Shown here: piece after piece, positions 16,809 to 25,668 of the stretch
How the letters are laid out: each line of letters starts with the position of its first letter
How positions within the stretch are numbered: position 1 is the stretch's first letter
Origin: Labilithrix sp.
GTDB lineage: Bacteria > Myxococcota_A > Polyangia > Polyangiales > Polyangiaceae
Direction of reading: 5' to 3'
NCBI GenBank assembly: GCA_019637195.1
Contig: JAHBWA010000023.1
Coordinates: 23,289-87,288 of the forward strand
Length of the DNA: 64,000 nucleotides
Program-made: the position numbers and the translations under genes
Notes under the pieces: generated by a model
Databases searched by the model: none
Seen by the model: the letters and a program-made list of their open reading frames with translations, nothing else
Told to the model about the DNA's origin: nothing

Positions 16809-19165
16809 CCTCGAGAACCTCCGACTCCGCGCCGCCGCTCCGGACGCAGCGCATCGAATACGACGACGCGACGCCCATGCGCTTCATGGCCGCGTCGGTG
16901 CTGTGGGGCATCGTCGGGATGCTCGTCGGCGTCGTCGTCGCACTCCAGCTCGCCTGGGCGCCCGCGAACGTCCACGCGACGCTCGGCTTCGGCCGCCTGC
17001 GTCCGCTCCACACGAACGCGGTGATCTTCGCGTTCGTCGGCAACATGATCTTCGCCGGGATCTACCACTCGACCCAGCGCCTCTTGAAGGCGCGGACCGC
17101 GAGCGACCTGCTCTCGAAGATCCATTTCTGGGGCTGGCAGCTCATCATCGTCTCCGCCGTCGTGACGCTCCCGCTCGGCCTGACGCAGGGCAAGGAGTAC
17201 GCGGAGCTCGAGTGGCCCATCGACGTCGCCATCACGCTCGTCTGGGTGCTCTTCGCGATCAACTTCTTCTGGACGATCGCGCGGCGAAACGAGAAGCACC
17301 TGTACGTCGCCATCTGGTTCTACATCGCCACGATCGTCACCGTCGCGATCCTCCACGTCGTCAACTCGCTCGCCATCCCGGTCATCGGCGGGACGCTCAA
17401 GAGCTACTCGGTCTACGGCGGCGCGCAGGACGCGCTGGTCCAGTGGTGGTACGGGCACAACGCCGTCGCGTTCTTCCTGACGACGCCGGTGCTGGGCATC
17501 ATGTACTACTACCTGCCGAAGGCGGCGGGGCGCCCGGTCTACAGCTACCGGCTCAGCATCATCCACTTCTGGGCGCTGATCTTCGTCTACATCTGGGCGG
17601 GCCCGCACCACCTGCTCAACACCGCGCTGCCCGATTGGGCGCAGACGCTCGGGATGATCTTCAGCTTGATGCTGTGGGCGCCGAGCTGGGGCGGCATGCT
17701 GAACGGCCTGCTCACGCTGCGCGGCGGCTGGTCGAAGGTCCGCGAGGATCCGGTGCTCAAGTTCCTGGCCGCCGGCGTGACCTTCTACGGCATGGCGACC
17801 TTCGAGGGGCCGCTGCTCTCCATCAAGAGCGTCTCCGGGCTCGCGCACTACACGGACTGGATCATCGGCCACGTCCACTCCGGCGCGCTCGGCTGGAACG
17901 GCTTCATGGCCGCCGGGATGTTCTACTTCCTCGTGCCGCGCCTCGCGGGGCGCCCGCTCTACTCGCGCCGCCTCGCCGACCTGCACTTCTGGATCGGGAC
18001 CTTCGGGATCCTCCTCTACATGGTCGCGATGTGGGTGAGCGGCGTGAACCAGGGCCTGATGTGGCGCGCCCTGAGCCCGGACGGCTCGCTGATGTACCCC
18101 ACGTTCGTCGAGACGCTCATCGCGATCCGGCCGATGTACTGGATGCGCCTCATCGGCGGCTCGATGTACCTGCTCGGCATGGTGATGATGGGGTACAACC
18201 TCGTCCGCACCGGCCTGACGGCCAAGGTCGTCACGACCACGGTCGACGTCGTCCCGCTCGCGCCCGCGCCCGAGGTGCCGTGGCGCGACGTGATCTTCTC
18301 TCGGCCGATCGTCGTCACCGTCGTAGTGATGGGCCTCGCCGGCGCCGGCATGGCGTCGAACGCCTTCGCGAGCCCCTTCTTCCTGATCGTCGCGTTCGTC
18401 ATCGCGCTCTTCGGCGTGCTGGCGATCCAGCACGCTCGGAAGGCCGGGGGCGCGCCGTTTCATCGCATCCTCGAGGGGCGCGCGCTCCTCTTCACGGTGC
18501 TCGCCGGGCTGGCCGTGCTGGCCGGAGGCGTCGCGGAGATCGTCCCAGCGCTCGTCGTGAAGCCGGTCGAGGCCGCCGACGCGAAGCCCTACCGCGCGCT
18601 CGAGCTCGAGGGCCGCGACGTGTACGTCGCGGAGGGTTGCTACACCTGCCACTCGCAGATGATCCGGCCGATGCGCTTCGAGACGGTGCGCTACGGCGAC
18701 CCGTCGACGCTCGCCGACTCGGCCTACGACCACCCCTTCCAGTGGGGCAGCAAGCGCACCGGCCCCGATCTCGCGCGCGAGGGCGGCAAGTACCCCCACC
18801 TCTGGCACTACCGGCACCTCGTCGATCCGCGCGCGATCACCGAGGGCTCGAACATGCCGCCGTACGCGCACCTCGCAGACGCGCGGCTCGACCTCGCGCG
18901 GACGGGCGACAAGATGCACGCGCTCTCGAAGGTGGGCGTCCCGTACACGGACGACGAGATGCGCGCCGCCGAGGCGGACGCGCGGGCGCAGGCCGAGGCG
19001 ATCGTCGCCGAGCTCGCCAAGGACGGCGCCGAGGTCGATCCCGACACGCAGATGGTCGCGGTCATCGCCTACCTGCAACGGCTCGGGAAGCAGCCCGAGC
19101 CGAGCAAGGGCGCCGCCGAGGGCGTCTCGATGCAGGAACCCAGCACGAAGGAGACCACCAAATGA
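16805..19165 (+). CDS. ccoNO: Fused cbb3 oxidase subunits I and II (CcoN-CcoO)
   Basis: The 786-residue polypeptide joins two subunits that are usually separate. Residues 1-about 480 form the 12-helix CcoN catalytic subunit. It has His residues for the low-spin haem (HTNAVIF), copper and high-spin haem ligands (GHNAVAFF, PHHLLN), and the HYTDWIIGHVHSG region. After two further helices (about 500-590), the periplasmic CcoO part carries one c-type haem site, CYTCH at 612-616, and a Met ligand candidate. It reduces O2 to water at low oxygen. Natural ccoNO fusions are reported in some bacteria. The ATG overlaps ccoS by 4 bp. Confidence 0.93.
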   Translation: MTSRTSDSAPPLRTQRIEYDDATPMRFMAASVLWGIVGMLVGVVVALQLAWAPANVHATLGFGRLRPLHTNAVIFAFVGNMIFAGIYHSTQRLLKARTASDLLSKIHFWGWQLIIVSAVVTLPLGLTQGKEYAELEWPIDVAITLVWVLFAINFFWTIARRNEKHLYVAIWFYIATIVTVAILHVVNSLAIPVIGGTLKSYSVYGGAQDALVQWWYGHNAVAFFLTTPVLGIMYYYLPKAAGRPVYSYRLSIIHFWALIFVYIWAGPHHLLNTALPDWAQTLGMIFSLMLWAPSWGGMLNGLLTLRGGWSKVREDPVLKFLAAGVTFYGMATFEGPLLSIKSVSGLAHYTDWIIGHVHSGALGWNGFMAAGMFYFLVPRLAGRPLYSRRLADLHFWIGTFGILLYMVAMWVSGVNQGLMWRALSPDGSLMYPTFVETLIAIRPMYWMRLIGGSMYLLGMVMMGYNLVRTGLTAKVVTTTVDVVPLAPAPEVPWRDVIFSRPIVVTVVVMGLAGAGMASNAFASPFFLIVAFVIALFGVLAIQHARKAGGAPFHRILEGRALLFTVLAGLAVLAGGVAEIVPALVVKPVEAADAKPYRALELEGRDVYVAEGCYTCHSQMIRPMRFETVRYGDPSTLADSAYDHPFQWGSKRTGPDLAREGGKYPHLWHYRHLVDPRAITEGSNMPPYAHLADARLDLARTGDKMHALSKVGVPYTDDEMRAAEADARAQAEAIVAELAKDGAEVDPDTQMVAVIAYLQRLGKQPEPSKGAAEGVSMQEPSTKETTK

Positions 19166-19344
19166 AGTCCGAGCTGCTCGCGCGGAGCCCGCTGCTCATC
19201 CTGCCGCTGGGCGCGCTCTTCCTGTTCCTCGTCGTGTTCCTCACCGTGCTCTTCGTGACGATGAAGCGAAGGGCCCCAGCGTACGACCCCGTCGCGCGGC
19301 TGCCGTTCGAAGAGGACGAGCGCGAGAGCGGAGAACCGTCATGA
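19162..19344 (+). CDS. ccoQ: Small cbb3 oxidase subunit, CcoQ-like
   Basis: The 60-residue protein has one hydrophobic helix (about residues 8-33) followed by a basic turn (MKRRAPAYDPVARLPFEED) and an acidic end, the typical CcoQ layout. It overlaps the genes on both sides by 4 bp (ATGA). CcoQ stabilises the assembled complex. The assignment rests on size, topology and position rather than on strong motifs. Confidence 0.78.
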   Translation: MKSELLARSPLLILPLGALFLFLVVFLTVLFVTMKRRAPAYDPVARLPFEEDERESGEPS

Positions 19345-19934
19345 AATCGCCCGACAAGTCCGAGAGCTCCGAGTCCGTCGACCGCGTCATCCACGAGATC
19401 GACGGCATCCAGGAGTACGACAACAAGCTGCCGAACTGGTGGCTCTACACGCTCTACGGAGCGATCGTGTTCGGGGTCGGCTACTGGTACTGGTACCAGA
19501 ACGCGGGCATCGGGCAGTCGCCGCTCGAGGCCTACCAGGCTGAGATGGACCGCGCCGGCGCGGAGCAGGCGATGGCGATCACCGTCGGCGACGCCACGCC
19601 CGAGGCCCTCACCGCGCTGTCGAAGGACCCAAGCGCGGTAGCGCTCGGCAAGCAGGTGTTCGCCTCGACGTGCGCCGCGTGCCACCGCGCCGACGGCGGC
19701 GGGAGCGTCGGCCCCAACCTCACCGACGACTTCTGGCTCCACGGGAGCGCGCCGGACAAGATCTTCCGCACGATCGCGAGCGGCGTCCCCGACAAGGGCA
19801 TGCCCGCCTGGCAGCCGCAGCTGGGCGCGCTGAAGACGCAGGCCGTCACGGCCTACGTGCTCGGCCTCGTCGGCACCAACGTCGCCGGCGGCAAGAGCCC
19901 ACAAGGAGAGCGCGAGCCCATCTCGGCGCGCTGA
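19341..19934 (+). CDS. ccoP: Monoheme, shortened cbb3 subunit III (CcoP)
   Basis: At 197 residues this is well short of the usual roughly 300-residue, dihaem CcoP. The N-terminal segment EIDGIQEYDNKLPNWW and one membrane helix (about 36-52) are classic CcoP. Only one cytochrome c domain follows, with CAACH at 111-115 and a GMPAW axial Met motif. It still should pass electrons from a soluble cytochrome to CcoO. The loss of the second haem domain changes the electron entry path; short forms of this kind are known but uncommon. Confidence 0.9.
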   Translation: MKSPDKSESSESVDRVIHEIDGIQEYDNKLPNWWLYTLYGAIVFGVGYWYWYQNAGIGQSPLEAYQAEMDRAGAEQAMAITVGDATPEALTALSKDPSAVALGKQVFASTCAACHRADGGGSVGPNLTDDFWLHGSAPDKIFRTIASGVPDKGMPAWQPQLGALKTQAVTAYVLGLVGTNVAGGKSPQGEREPISAR

Positions 19935-19947
19935 CCACGAGCCAGCC

Positions 19948-21372
19948 ATGGGCGAGAGCCGCACCCACCTGCCCGTCCTCGACGCTCGAGCCACCGCCCA
20001 GCCGCGGGCGCTCGGCAGCGGCTCGCTCGGCACCGACGGCCGCCGCCGGCGGCCGTACCCCGCCGACGTCCGCGGACGCTGGGTGCGCGCTCGCCGCGTG
20101 GTGTACTTCGCGCTGATCGCGCTCTGGGCGGCGCTGCCGTGGATCCCGATCGGCGGCCACCCGGCGGTCTTCCTCGACGTCGACCGCCGGAGCTTCTTCC
20201 TCTTCGGAGCGACGTTCAACGCGCAAGACATCTGGCTCCTCTTCTTCGCCGTCACCGGCTTCGGCTTCGGGCTCGCCGTCCTGACCGCGCTGCTCGGCCG
20301 CGCGTGGTGCGGCTGGGCGTGCCCGCAGACCGTCTTCGTCGAGGGCGTGTTCCGCCCGATCGAGCGCCTCGTCAACGGCCCTCGCAACACCGCGCTCGAG
20401 CGCGCGAAGGGCCCGACGACCTTCGACACGATCTGGCGGAAGTTCGCGACCCACGCGCTCTACGTCGTCGCGGCGGCGTTCGCGGCGCACGTGTTCCTCG
20501 CCTACTTCGTCTCGCTGCCCGGCCTCTGGGCGATGCTGCGGACGAGCCCGGCGGCCCACCCCGAGGCGTTCGCGTGGATGCTCGGCACGACGGCCCTCTT
20601 CTACGTGTCCTTCGGCGTCGCCCGCGAGCAGTTCTGCGTCGTCGTCTGCCCCTACGGGCGCCTGCAGTCCGTGCTCATCGACGACGACGCGCTCGTCGTC
20701 GGCTACGACGAGCGCCGCGGCGAGCCGCGCGGCAAGGCGAAGACCGAAGGCCGCGGCGACTGCGTCGACTGCAACCGCTGCGTCGTCGTCTGCCCGACCG
20801 GCATCGACATCCGCGAGGGGCTGCAGCTCGACTGCATCGCGTGCACGGCCTGCATCGACGCGTGCGACGACGTCATGGATCGGCTGAAGCAGCCGCGCGG
20901 GCTGATCCGCTACGACTCGCTCCGCGGCCTCCGGGGCGAGGCGCGCCGGTTCCTTCGCCCGAGGCTCGTCGTGTACGGCGTCATGCTCCTCGCCGGCGTG
21001 GCGGTCGCGGCGGTCGCCCTGCACCGGCGCGAGCCGTTCGAGGCGAACGCCCTCCGCCTCCCCGGGACGCCGTACACGCGCGAGGCAGGCAAGCTCCGCA
21101 ACGGCTTCGAGCTTCACCTCGTGAACAAGAGCTCCTCGCCGGCCACGTTCACGATCGCCCCCGCCGCGCCCGGCGACCTCGAGGTGCTCATCCCGATCCC
21201 GAGCGTCGAGATCGAGCCGCTCGGCAGCCGGCGCGTCCCGTTCTTCGTCTCGCTCGACGAGGCGCGCTTCGACGGCGACCGCCCGATCACCCTGCGCGTC
21301 ACCGGCAACGGCGCGTCGAAGGACGTCGCGACGCGGTTCCTCGGCGCGCCGGCCGCGGGGGGCCCCCGATGA
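19948..21372 (+). CDS. ccoG: cbb3 oxidase accessory protein CcoG (FixG/RdxA)
   Basis: The 474-residue membrane protein has several helices and the W-C-G-W-A-C-P motif typical of NapH/CcoG proteins. Two 4Fe-4S ferredoxin clusters (CVDCNRCVVVCP and CIACTACIDAC) and a C-terminal Ig-like periplasmic domain follow. CcoG reduces copper for delivery to the oxidase. It starts 13 bp after ccoP. No ccoH/fixH gene lies between it and the SafE-like gene, although many cbb3 clusters have one. Confidence 0.93.
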   Translation: MGESRTHLPVLDARATAQPRALGSGSLGTDGRRRRPYPADVRGRWVRARRVVYFALIALWAALPWIPIGGHPAVFLDVDRRSFFLFGATFNAQDIWLLFFAVTGFGFGLAVLTALLGRAWCGWACPQTVFVEGVFRPIERLVNGPRNTALERAKGPTTFDTIWRKFATHALYVVAAAFAAHVFLAYFVSLPGLWAMLRTSPAAHPEAFAWMLGTTALFYVSFGVAREQFCVVVCPYGRLQSVLIDDDALVVGYDERRGEPRGKAKTEGRGDCVDCNRCVVVCPTGIDIREGLQLDCIACTACIDACDDVMDRLKQPRGLIRYDSLRGLRGEARRFLRPRLVVYGVMLLAGVAVAAVALHRREPFEANALRLPGTPYTREAGKLRNGFELHLVNKSSSPATFTIAPAAPGDLEVLIPIPSVEIEPLGSRRVPFFVSLDEARFDGDRPITLRVTGNGASKDVATRFLGAPAAGGPR

Positions 21373-22067
21373 ACCCGCTCGTCCCGGCGCTGCTGATGGG
21401 CCTCTTCGGCGGCGCCCACTGCGTCGTCATGTGCGGCGGCGTCTCGTCGAGCCTCTGCGCGGGGCGCCCCCGCTCGACGGGGCTCTCGCTGGCGTACAAC
21501 GCGGGCCGCGTCACGAGCTACGGCCTCCTAGGGCTCGCCGTCGGCGCGCTCGGCTCGCTCCAGCTCGGCGCGACGATGGAGGCGCTTCGCTTCACGCTGC
21601 GCGCGCTCGCGGCGATCTGCATGCTCACGGTCGGCCTTCACCTCGTCGGCCTGCCGTCGTTCGTGAAGCTGCTCGAGTCCGCCGGCGCGCCGCTCTGGCG
21701 GCGGGCGCTACCCCTCACGCGACGCCTCTTGCCGCTGCGCTCGCCGTGGCACGCGCTCGCGGCGGGCGGCCTCTGGGCCTTCATGCCGTGCGGTCTGCTC
21801 TACGGCGCGCTGGCGCTCGCGGCGAGCGCCGGCTCCGCCTCGCTCGGCGCGGCCACGATGCTCGCGTTCGGCGCCGGGACGCTGCCGACGATGATCGCCG
21901 TCGGGCTCCTCGCGAGCCGTGTCGCGCGGACCTTCACGCGCGCGTGGGTGCGACGGGCCGCCGGCGCGCTCGTCCTCGCGTTCGGCCTCTGGTCCACGGC
22001 CGGGCTCACGGGGCAGCTCGGGCTCGTCCGCGGTGAGCCCGCGCACGCGTGCTGTCCTCGTCGCTGA
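21369..22067 (+). CDS. SafE/TauE-like membrane protein of the cbb3 cluster
   Basis: The 232-residue protein belongs to the heavy-metal-associated SafE-like family (COG2836). It opens with GLFGGAHCVVMCGGV, has a central FMPCGLLYGAL motif and about six membrane helices. Family members often follow ccoG and are thought to move copper or cytochrome assembly factors. The ATG overlaps the ccoG stop by 4 bp, and a Cys pair ends the protein (HACCPRR). Confidence 0.87.
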   Translation: MNPLVPALLMGLFGGAHCVVMCGGVSSSLCAGRPRSTGLSLAYNAGRVTSYGLLGLAVGALGSLQLGATMEALRFTLRALAAICMLTVGLHLVGLPSFVKLLESAGAPLWRRALPLTRRLLPLRSPWHALAAGGLWAFMPCGLLYGALALAASAGSASLGAATMLAFGAGTLPTMIAVGLLASRVARTFTRAWVRRAAGALVLAFGLWSTAGLTGQLGLVRGEPAHACCPRR

Positions 22068-22085
22068 AGCGCGGCTCCCGAGCCG

Positions 22086-22101
22086 AGGCATGCGGCTTGC
22101 T
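22086..22101 (+). promoter_or_regulatory. Sigma-54 type element before the CDP-alcohol transferase
   Basis: AGGCATGCGGCTTGCT has a perfect TTGCT -12 box, GG-N10-GC and two mismatches in the -24 box. Predicted +1 is 22112, seven nucleotides before the ATG at 22119. The GTG at 22107 would lie upstream of +1, so the element favours the later start. Confidence 0.4.
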
Positions 22102-22118
22102 CTCACGTGAGCCGTCGC

Positions 22119-22730
22119 ATGCTGAACGCCGCACACGCCCCCGCCGAGCTCCGCCGCAGCGGAGCCGATCCGCGTCCGCGGCGTGGCTGGAGCGCGCTCT
22201 CGGCGCGTGATCTCGTGCGCGTCCCCGGCCTGCTCAGCCTCTCGCGCATCCCGCTCGCCGCGCTCTTCCCGCTCACGCTCGGCCGCCCGGGCTGGGGCAT
22301 CGGTCTGCTCGCGCTCGCAGGCGCGACGGACCTGCTCGACGGCTGGTACGCGCGGCGCTTCCACCAGCAGACCAGCACCGGCGCGCTGCTCGACGGCGTC
22401 ACCGACAAGGTGTTCGTCCTCACGGTCGTCGCGTCGCTGGTGGTGTCGGGCTCGATGTCGCTGATGGAGACCGTGCTCCTCGGGACGCGCGACATCGGCG
22501 AGCTCGCGCTGGCGGTGCGTCTCGGGCTCGATCCGCGCCGGCGACGGCGCGTGAAGGTCCCGCGCGCGAACGTCGGCGGCAAGATCGCGACGACGCTGCA
22601 ATACGCGGCGATCGTCGCCGTGATCCTCGACAGCAGCCAGCGCGCGGTCTTCATCGGCGCCGCCGCGCTCGCCGGGATCCTCGCGTCCGCGTCGTACTGG
22701 AACCGCGACGTCACGGCGGCGCGCGCCTGA
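22119..22730 (+). CDS. CDP-alcohol phosphatidyltransferase family protein
   Basis: The roughly 203-residue membrane protein carries the full family signature D-x2-D-G-x2-A-R-x8-G-x3-D-x3-D, running from DLLDGWYAR to the final Asp of GVTDK. It transfers a phosphoalcohol to a lipid CDP donor, making a phospholipid head group at the inner membrane; the alcohol cannot be told from sequence. An N-terminal Arg-rich stretch precedes four to six helices. An alternative GTG start at 22107 adds four residues. Confidence 0.87.
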   Translation: MLNAAHAPAELRRSGADPRPRRGWSALSARDLVRVPGLLSLSRIPLAALFPLTLGRPGWGIGLLALAGATDLLDGWYARRFHQQTSTGALLDGVTDKVFVLTVVASLVVSGSMSLMETVLLGTRDIGELALAVRLGLDPRRRRRVKVPRANVGGKIATTLQYAAIVAVILDSSQRAVFIGAAALAGILASASYWNRDVTAARA

Positions 22731-22760
22731 CACGCTCCGGTGGCGCGCGGCAGGCCGCCG

Positions 22761-23273
22761 TCACGGCTTCAGGCGCTCGGTGACGTCCTTCCCGCTGACC
22801 ATGTCGACGCCGAAGAGATCGACCCATCGCACGCGCGGGATGAACGCGCTCTCGTCCGACGAGACGTACATGCGTGACAAGACCGCGCTCCGCCCGCCGA
22901 TCAGCACCTGCGCCACCCAACGTCCCTGCCAGAGCACGACGCGAATGGCCCGATCCTTCGCGGCGTTCAGGTACACGAGCCACGATCCCGACGGCTCGGC
23001 GGCGACCCGGAACCCGTAGGCGCGGCGGTCCAGTGAGCTCAACCCCTCCCGGCGGCCGTCCTCGGCGAGGAGCACCCAGTAGGCGACGACCGGCCCGCGC
23101 ACCGCGAGCTTGTCGGAGCCGTCGAGGACCGCATCGTAGTTCACGATGTTCGCGTTCTTGCTCCGCTCGATCCGGAACAGCGGCACGTAGACCGGCGCAG
23201 CGACGGCGTCCGCCGAGGCCAGGACGGCCGCCACGCCGCCGATCGCGCTTCGCCGGGAGAGTCGGAGAGCCAT
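22761..23273 (-). CDS. DUF4833-type secreted protein
   Basis: The 170-residue product has a signal with a twin-arginine-like LSRRSAIGG start and an Ala-rich core, ending near residue 26. The mature part resembles DUF4833, with conserved RIERSKNANIVNYDA and PVVAYWVLL segments and a basic YGFRV region. The function of this family is unknown. The gene is convergent with the CDP-alcohol transferase and divergent from a CBS gene, sharing a 226-bp intergenic region with two -24/-12 elements and one activator-like site. Confidence 0.75.
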   Translation of the reverse strand: MALRLSRRSAIGGVAAVLASADAVAAPVYVPLFRIERSKNANIVNYDAVLDGSDKLAVRGPVVAYWVLLAEDGRREGLSSLDRRAYGFRVAAEPSGSWLVYLNAAKDRAIRVVLWQGRWVAQVLIGGRSAVLSRMYVSSDESAFIPRVRWVDLFGVDMVSGKDVTERLKP

Positions 23274-23286
23274 CCGCCTCGCCGTC

Positions 23287-23302
23287 TGCAACCGTCGTAC
23301 CC
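23287..23302 (-). promoter_or_regulatory. Sigma-54 type element of the DUF4833 gene
   Basis: The minus strand reads GGGTACGACGGTTGCA. The TTGCA -12 box is perfect, GG-N10-GC is kept, and there are two mismatches in the -24 box. Predicted +1 is 23276, three nucleotides before the ATG at 23273. Confidence 0.45.
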
Positions 23303-23377
23303 CGGGGCGCGCAGCCCATTCGTTCAGCGCGCGCACACCGCGCGTGAAGCCTCGAGCGCGCCCCGCCCCTCCGCCGC

Positions 23378-23390
23378 GCAGGACCTGCGC
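23378..23390 (+). promoter_or_regulatory. Candidate activator site between divergent DUF4833 and CBS genes
   Basis: GCAGGACCTGCGC matches the recurrent GCARRAC-N-TGCGC pattern exactly. It lies midway, about 77-96 bp from each of the two divergent -24 boxes (23301 and 23474), and could serve both. Confidence 0.45.
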
Positions 23391-23472
23391 CGCCGCGCGA
23401 GCGGTGCGCGTCTCCCCCCCGCGGGAACGCGTCTGGACGCTCGAAATGCGAGCCGCGACGGCGAGGGGCGAG

Positions 23473-23488
23473 AGGCACGCGCCTCGCA
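23473..23488 (+). promoter_or_regulatory. Sigma-54 type element of the third CBS gene
   Basis: AGGCACGCGCCTCGCA has GGCACG and TCGCA, GG-N10-GC and two mismatches. Predicted +1 is 23499, one nucleotide before the ATG at 23500. Confidence 0.45.
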
Positions 23489-23499
23489 AAGCGAGGCTC

Positions 23500-23982
23500 A
23501 TGTCCGCCGACTCCCCGCGCGCCCTCGAGGTCGCGCCGCTCCCGACCCGCTGCAACGAGATCATGAAGCAGCCGGTGCGCTGCGTGCGGGATACCGACAC
23601 TGTGCAGAGCGCGGCGCGCTTGATGCGCGACGCCGACGTCGGCTTCCTCCCGGTCTGCTACCAGGACGGCTCCGTCGCGGGCATCCTCACGGACCGAGAC
23701 ATCGTCACGCGCGCATGCGCCGGCGACGGGCCCCCTTCGGCCGTGATCGTCGGCGACATCATGACGCGCGCCGTCGTCGCCTGCCGCCCCGACGAGGCCA
23801 TCGCCAAGGCGAGCGCCCGGATGCGACAGCACCACCTCACGCGGATCGTGATCCTCGACGCGCGCCGCACCCCGGTCGGGGTCATCAGCCTGTCGGACGT
23901 CGCGCAGTACGAGCACCCGACGAAGGTCGGCCGAACGCTCCAGGCCGTCGCCGAGCGCAAGTACGGCCCCGAGCGTCCCTGA
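23500..23982 (+). CDS. CBS-pair domain protein
   Basis: The 160-residue protein has two CBS motifs (from CNEIMKQPVRCV to GILTDRDIVTR, and from VGDIMTRAVVAC to GVISLSDVAQ) and a short basic tail. The first motif resembles those of Hrp1-like proteins. The start at MSADSPRAL agrees with family length and with the -24/-12 element directly in front. Upstream frame sequence is Arg-rich and unlikely to be coding. It may sense nucleotide or redox state; the ligand is unknown. Confidence 0.88.
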   Translation: MSADSPRALEVAPLPTRCNEIMKQPVRCVRDTDTVQSAARLMRDADVGFLPVCYQDGSVAGILTDRDIVTRACAGDGPPSAVIVGDIMTRAVVACRPDEAIAKASARMRQHHLTRIVILDARRTPVGVISLSDVAQYEHPTKVGRTLQAVAERKYGPERP

Positions 23983-24043
23983 GCATCGCCGGCGGCGGGC
24001 CGCGCCGGGATGCGCGCGGTTCAGGGCCATGATGCGCGCGGGC

Positions 24044-24979
24044 TCAGGGCGCCATGATGCGCCCCGGGGCGCCGTTCGCGCCGTTCACGGTGTGGCAGGA
24101 GTTGCAGTCGCCCGACGTCACGGTGCCGACCATAGCGCGCGTCTGCTGCCCGTTCGTCACGACCGCGCGCAGCGGGGGCCGCGGGCGCTCACCGTTGCGC
24201 GTGAGGAAGTTGCCGGACGCGTTGACCGGCATGTTGAAGACCCGGTTGCGCGAGTCGGTGACGACGACGCGGAGCTGAGGCGGCGGCGCCGAGCCGATGC
24301 AGTCGTCGGGCTCGTGCAAGCTCGGGTAGACGGTGCCGCCGATCCGCAGGTTGGGTCCGCCCTGCTGCTGGTGGCACGCGTTGCACGCCTCGCCCGGGTT
24401 CATCAGGGGCGTGCCGTCGTCGTCGTCCCCCATCCACATCTGGCCGCTCGTGCACTTCGGTCCGGCGTCCGCGCCGGCGTCGGTGCCGCCGTCGCCCGCG
24501 GGCGGCGGCGGATCCGTGCACGCGGTCGAGTTCCTCGGCGTTCCGGCGTCGATCCACTCCTCGAAGCTCGCGATCTCGTCGTCCTCGGGCGGCACCGCGG
24601 GCGTCGGCGGCATCGTCTTCGCGCGCATCTCGTCGAGCGCGACCTCCGCGATCGTCTTCGTCGGATCCTTCTTCGACTTTGCCTTGAGGTCGTCGTAGTC
24701 GAGGAGCGGCGGAGGGTCGTCGCCGCCATGGCACGCGATGCAGCGGTTCTCGAGGATGCCCTGCACGTCGCACGGCAGGCCGGTCGCCAGCCCGGTCCCC
24801 GCGGGACCGGAGGGCTCGGACGGCTTGGAGCCCGGCGGGATGACGCTCGAACCGGCGTCGTCGCGCGTGACGTCCTCCGGGGCCGACGACGGGTCGCCGC
24901 TGCACGCGATCGCGACGACGGCGACGGCCAGCGAAGGGAGAGTCAAGACGAAGAAGGCTCGACGCACGGGCAGCTCCAT
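24044..24979 (-). CDS. Triheme c-type lipoprotein, hypothetical
   Basis: The 311-residue product has a lipoprotein signal (lipobox AIAC, Cys near residue 26). It has three c-type haem attachment motifs (CIACH, CNACH, CNSCH), separated by a proline/aspartate-rich linker. The first haem region resembles Myxococcota cytochrome-like lipoproteins with MPP and WIDAG motifs. It probably carries electrons at the outer face of the inner or outer membrane. It ends convergently with the CBS gene, and the 62-bp gap (23983-24043) contains imperfect 22-25-bp direct repeats. The partner is unknown. Confidence 0.8.
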   Translation of the reverse strand: MELPVRRAFFVLTLPSLAVAVVAIACSGDPSSAPEDVTRDDAGSSVIPPGSKPSEPSGPAGTGLATGLPCDVQGILENRCIACHGGDDPPPLLDYDDLKAKSKKDPTKTIAEVALDEMRAKTMPPTPAVPPEDDEIASFEEWIDAGTPRNSTACTDPPPPAGDGGTDAGADAGPKCTSGQMWMGDDDDGTPLMNPGEACNACHQQQGGPNLRIGGTVYPSLHEPDDCIGSAPPPQLRVVVTDSRNRVFNMPVNASGNFLTRNGERPRPPLRAVVTNGQQTRAMVGTVTSGDCNSCHTVNGANGAPGRIMAP

Positions 24980-25204
24980 GGCTTCGCCTCGAGGCCGACC
25001 GCGGCGGGGCGCTCGGGCGATGCGTTCATGTTGCTTCGACCCGGGGCGTTCGCCAAGGACATCATGCATCCTACACGCGCCGCCCGGCGCACCGCCAACG
25101 GGCGCCTCACGGCGCTGCCGGAATTCTTCCTCACCGCTGTCCAGAGCTGCGACCTGCTCTCCTGTCGACGCAGAGACAGGTGCGATCCACTCGAGCCGAA
25201 GCGC

Positions 25205-25624
25205 TCACGCGGCGCGCCGCATGGGCGCGCTCCCTGGAGGCGGGATCGTCGGAGGGGTCGACCGACAGACGATCCGAAGGAGCTTGCCGCTCTGGTGAGA
25301 CGGCGCGCGGACGGTCGGGCGCTCCGAGTCGTGGGAAGAGGCGTCCGCGACGAGCGAGAGCGCGCGGAGCCGCGGGAGGAAGGTCGAGACGCTCCGCCAT
25401 CCGTCGAGCGCGCTCGGGAGCTTCGGGGGCGCCGGCAGGACGGTGGGGAGGGCGTGCGCGTCGACCTCGACGAGGACCGTCGGCACCGAGGTCGGGCCGT
25501 CGTCGGCGCCGTCCACCGCCGGGAGTCTCAGCGGGACGACCGCCGATCCGCGGTCGGTGTCGTCGTTCGCGGCGCTCTGGGCTTCGATCATCGGGACCTC
25601 ACTGGACCATCGAGAGGAATTCAT
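25205..25624 (-). CDS. Hypothetical protein
   Basis: The 139-residue frame has strongly GC-rich third positions and a GGGAGA ribosome site before the ATG at 25624, so it is probably real. It starts MNSSRWSSEVPMIEAQS, has a Pro/Ala-rich middle with a VLVEVDAHALPTVLP segment, and a C-terminal Ser/Thr/Pro-rich tail with an LLRIVC patch. No family, signal peptide or membrane segment is recognised. It is the last gene of the island that has a -24/-12 element in front. Confidence 0.55.
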   Translation of the reverse strand: MNSSRWSSEVPMIEAQSAANDDTDRGSAVVPLRLPAVDGADDGPTSVPTVLVEVDAHALPTVLPAPPKLPSALDGWRSVSTFLPRLRALSLVADASSHDSERPTVRAPSHQSGKLLRIVCRSTPPTIPPPGSAPMRRAA

Positions 25625-25668
25625 CGCGTCTCCCACCGGCGCCTTCGGGGGCGCCTGGGAGGATCTGG

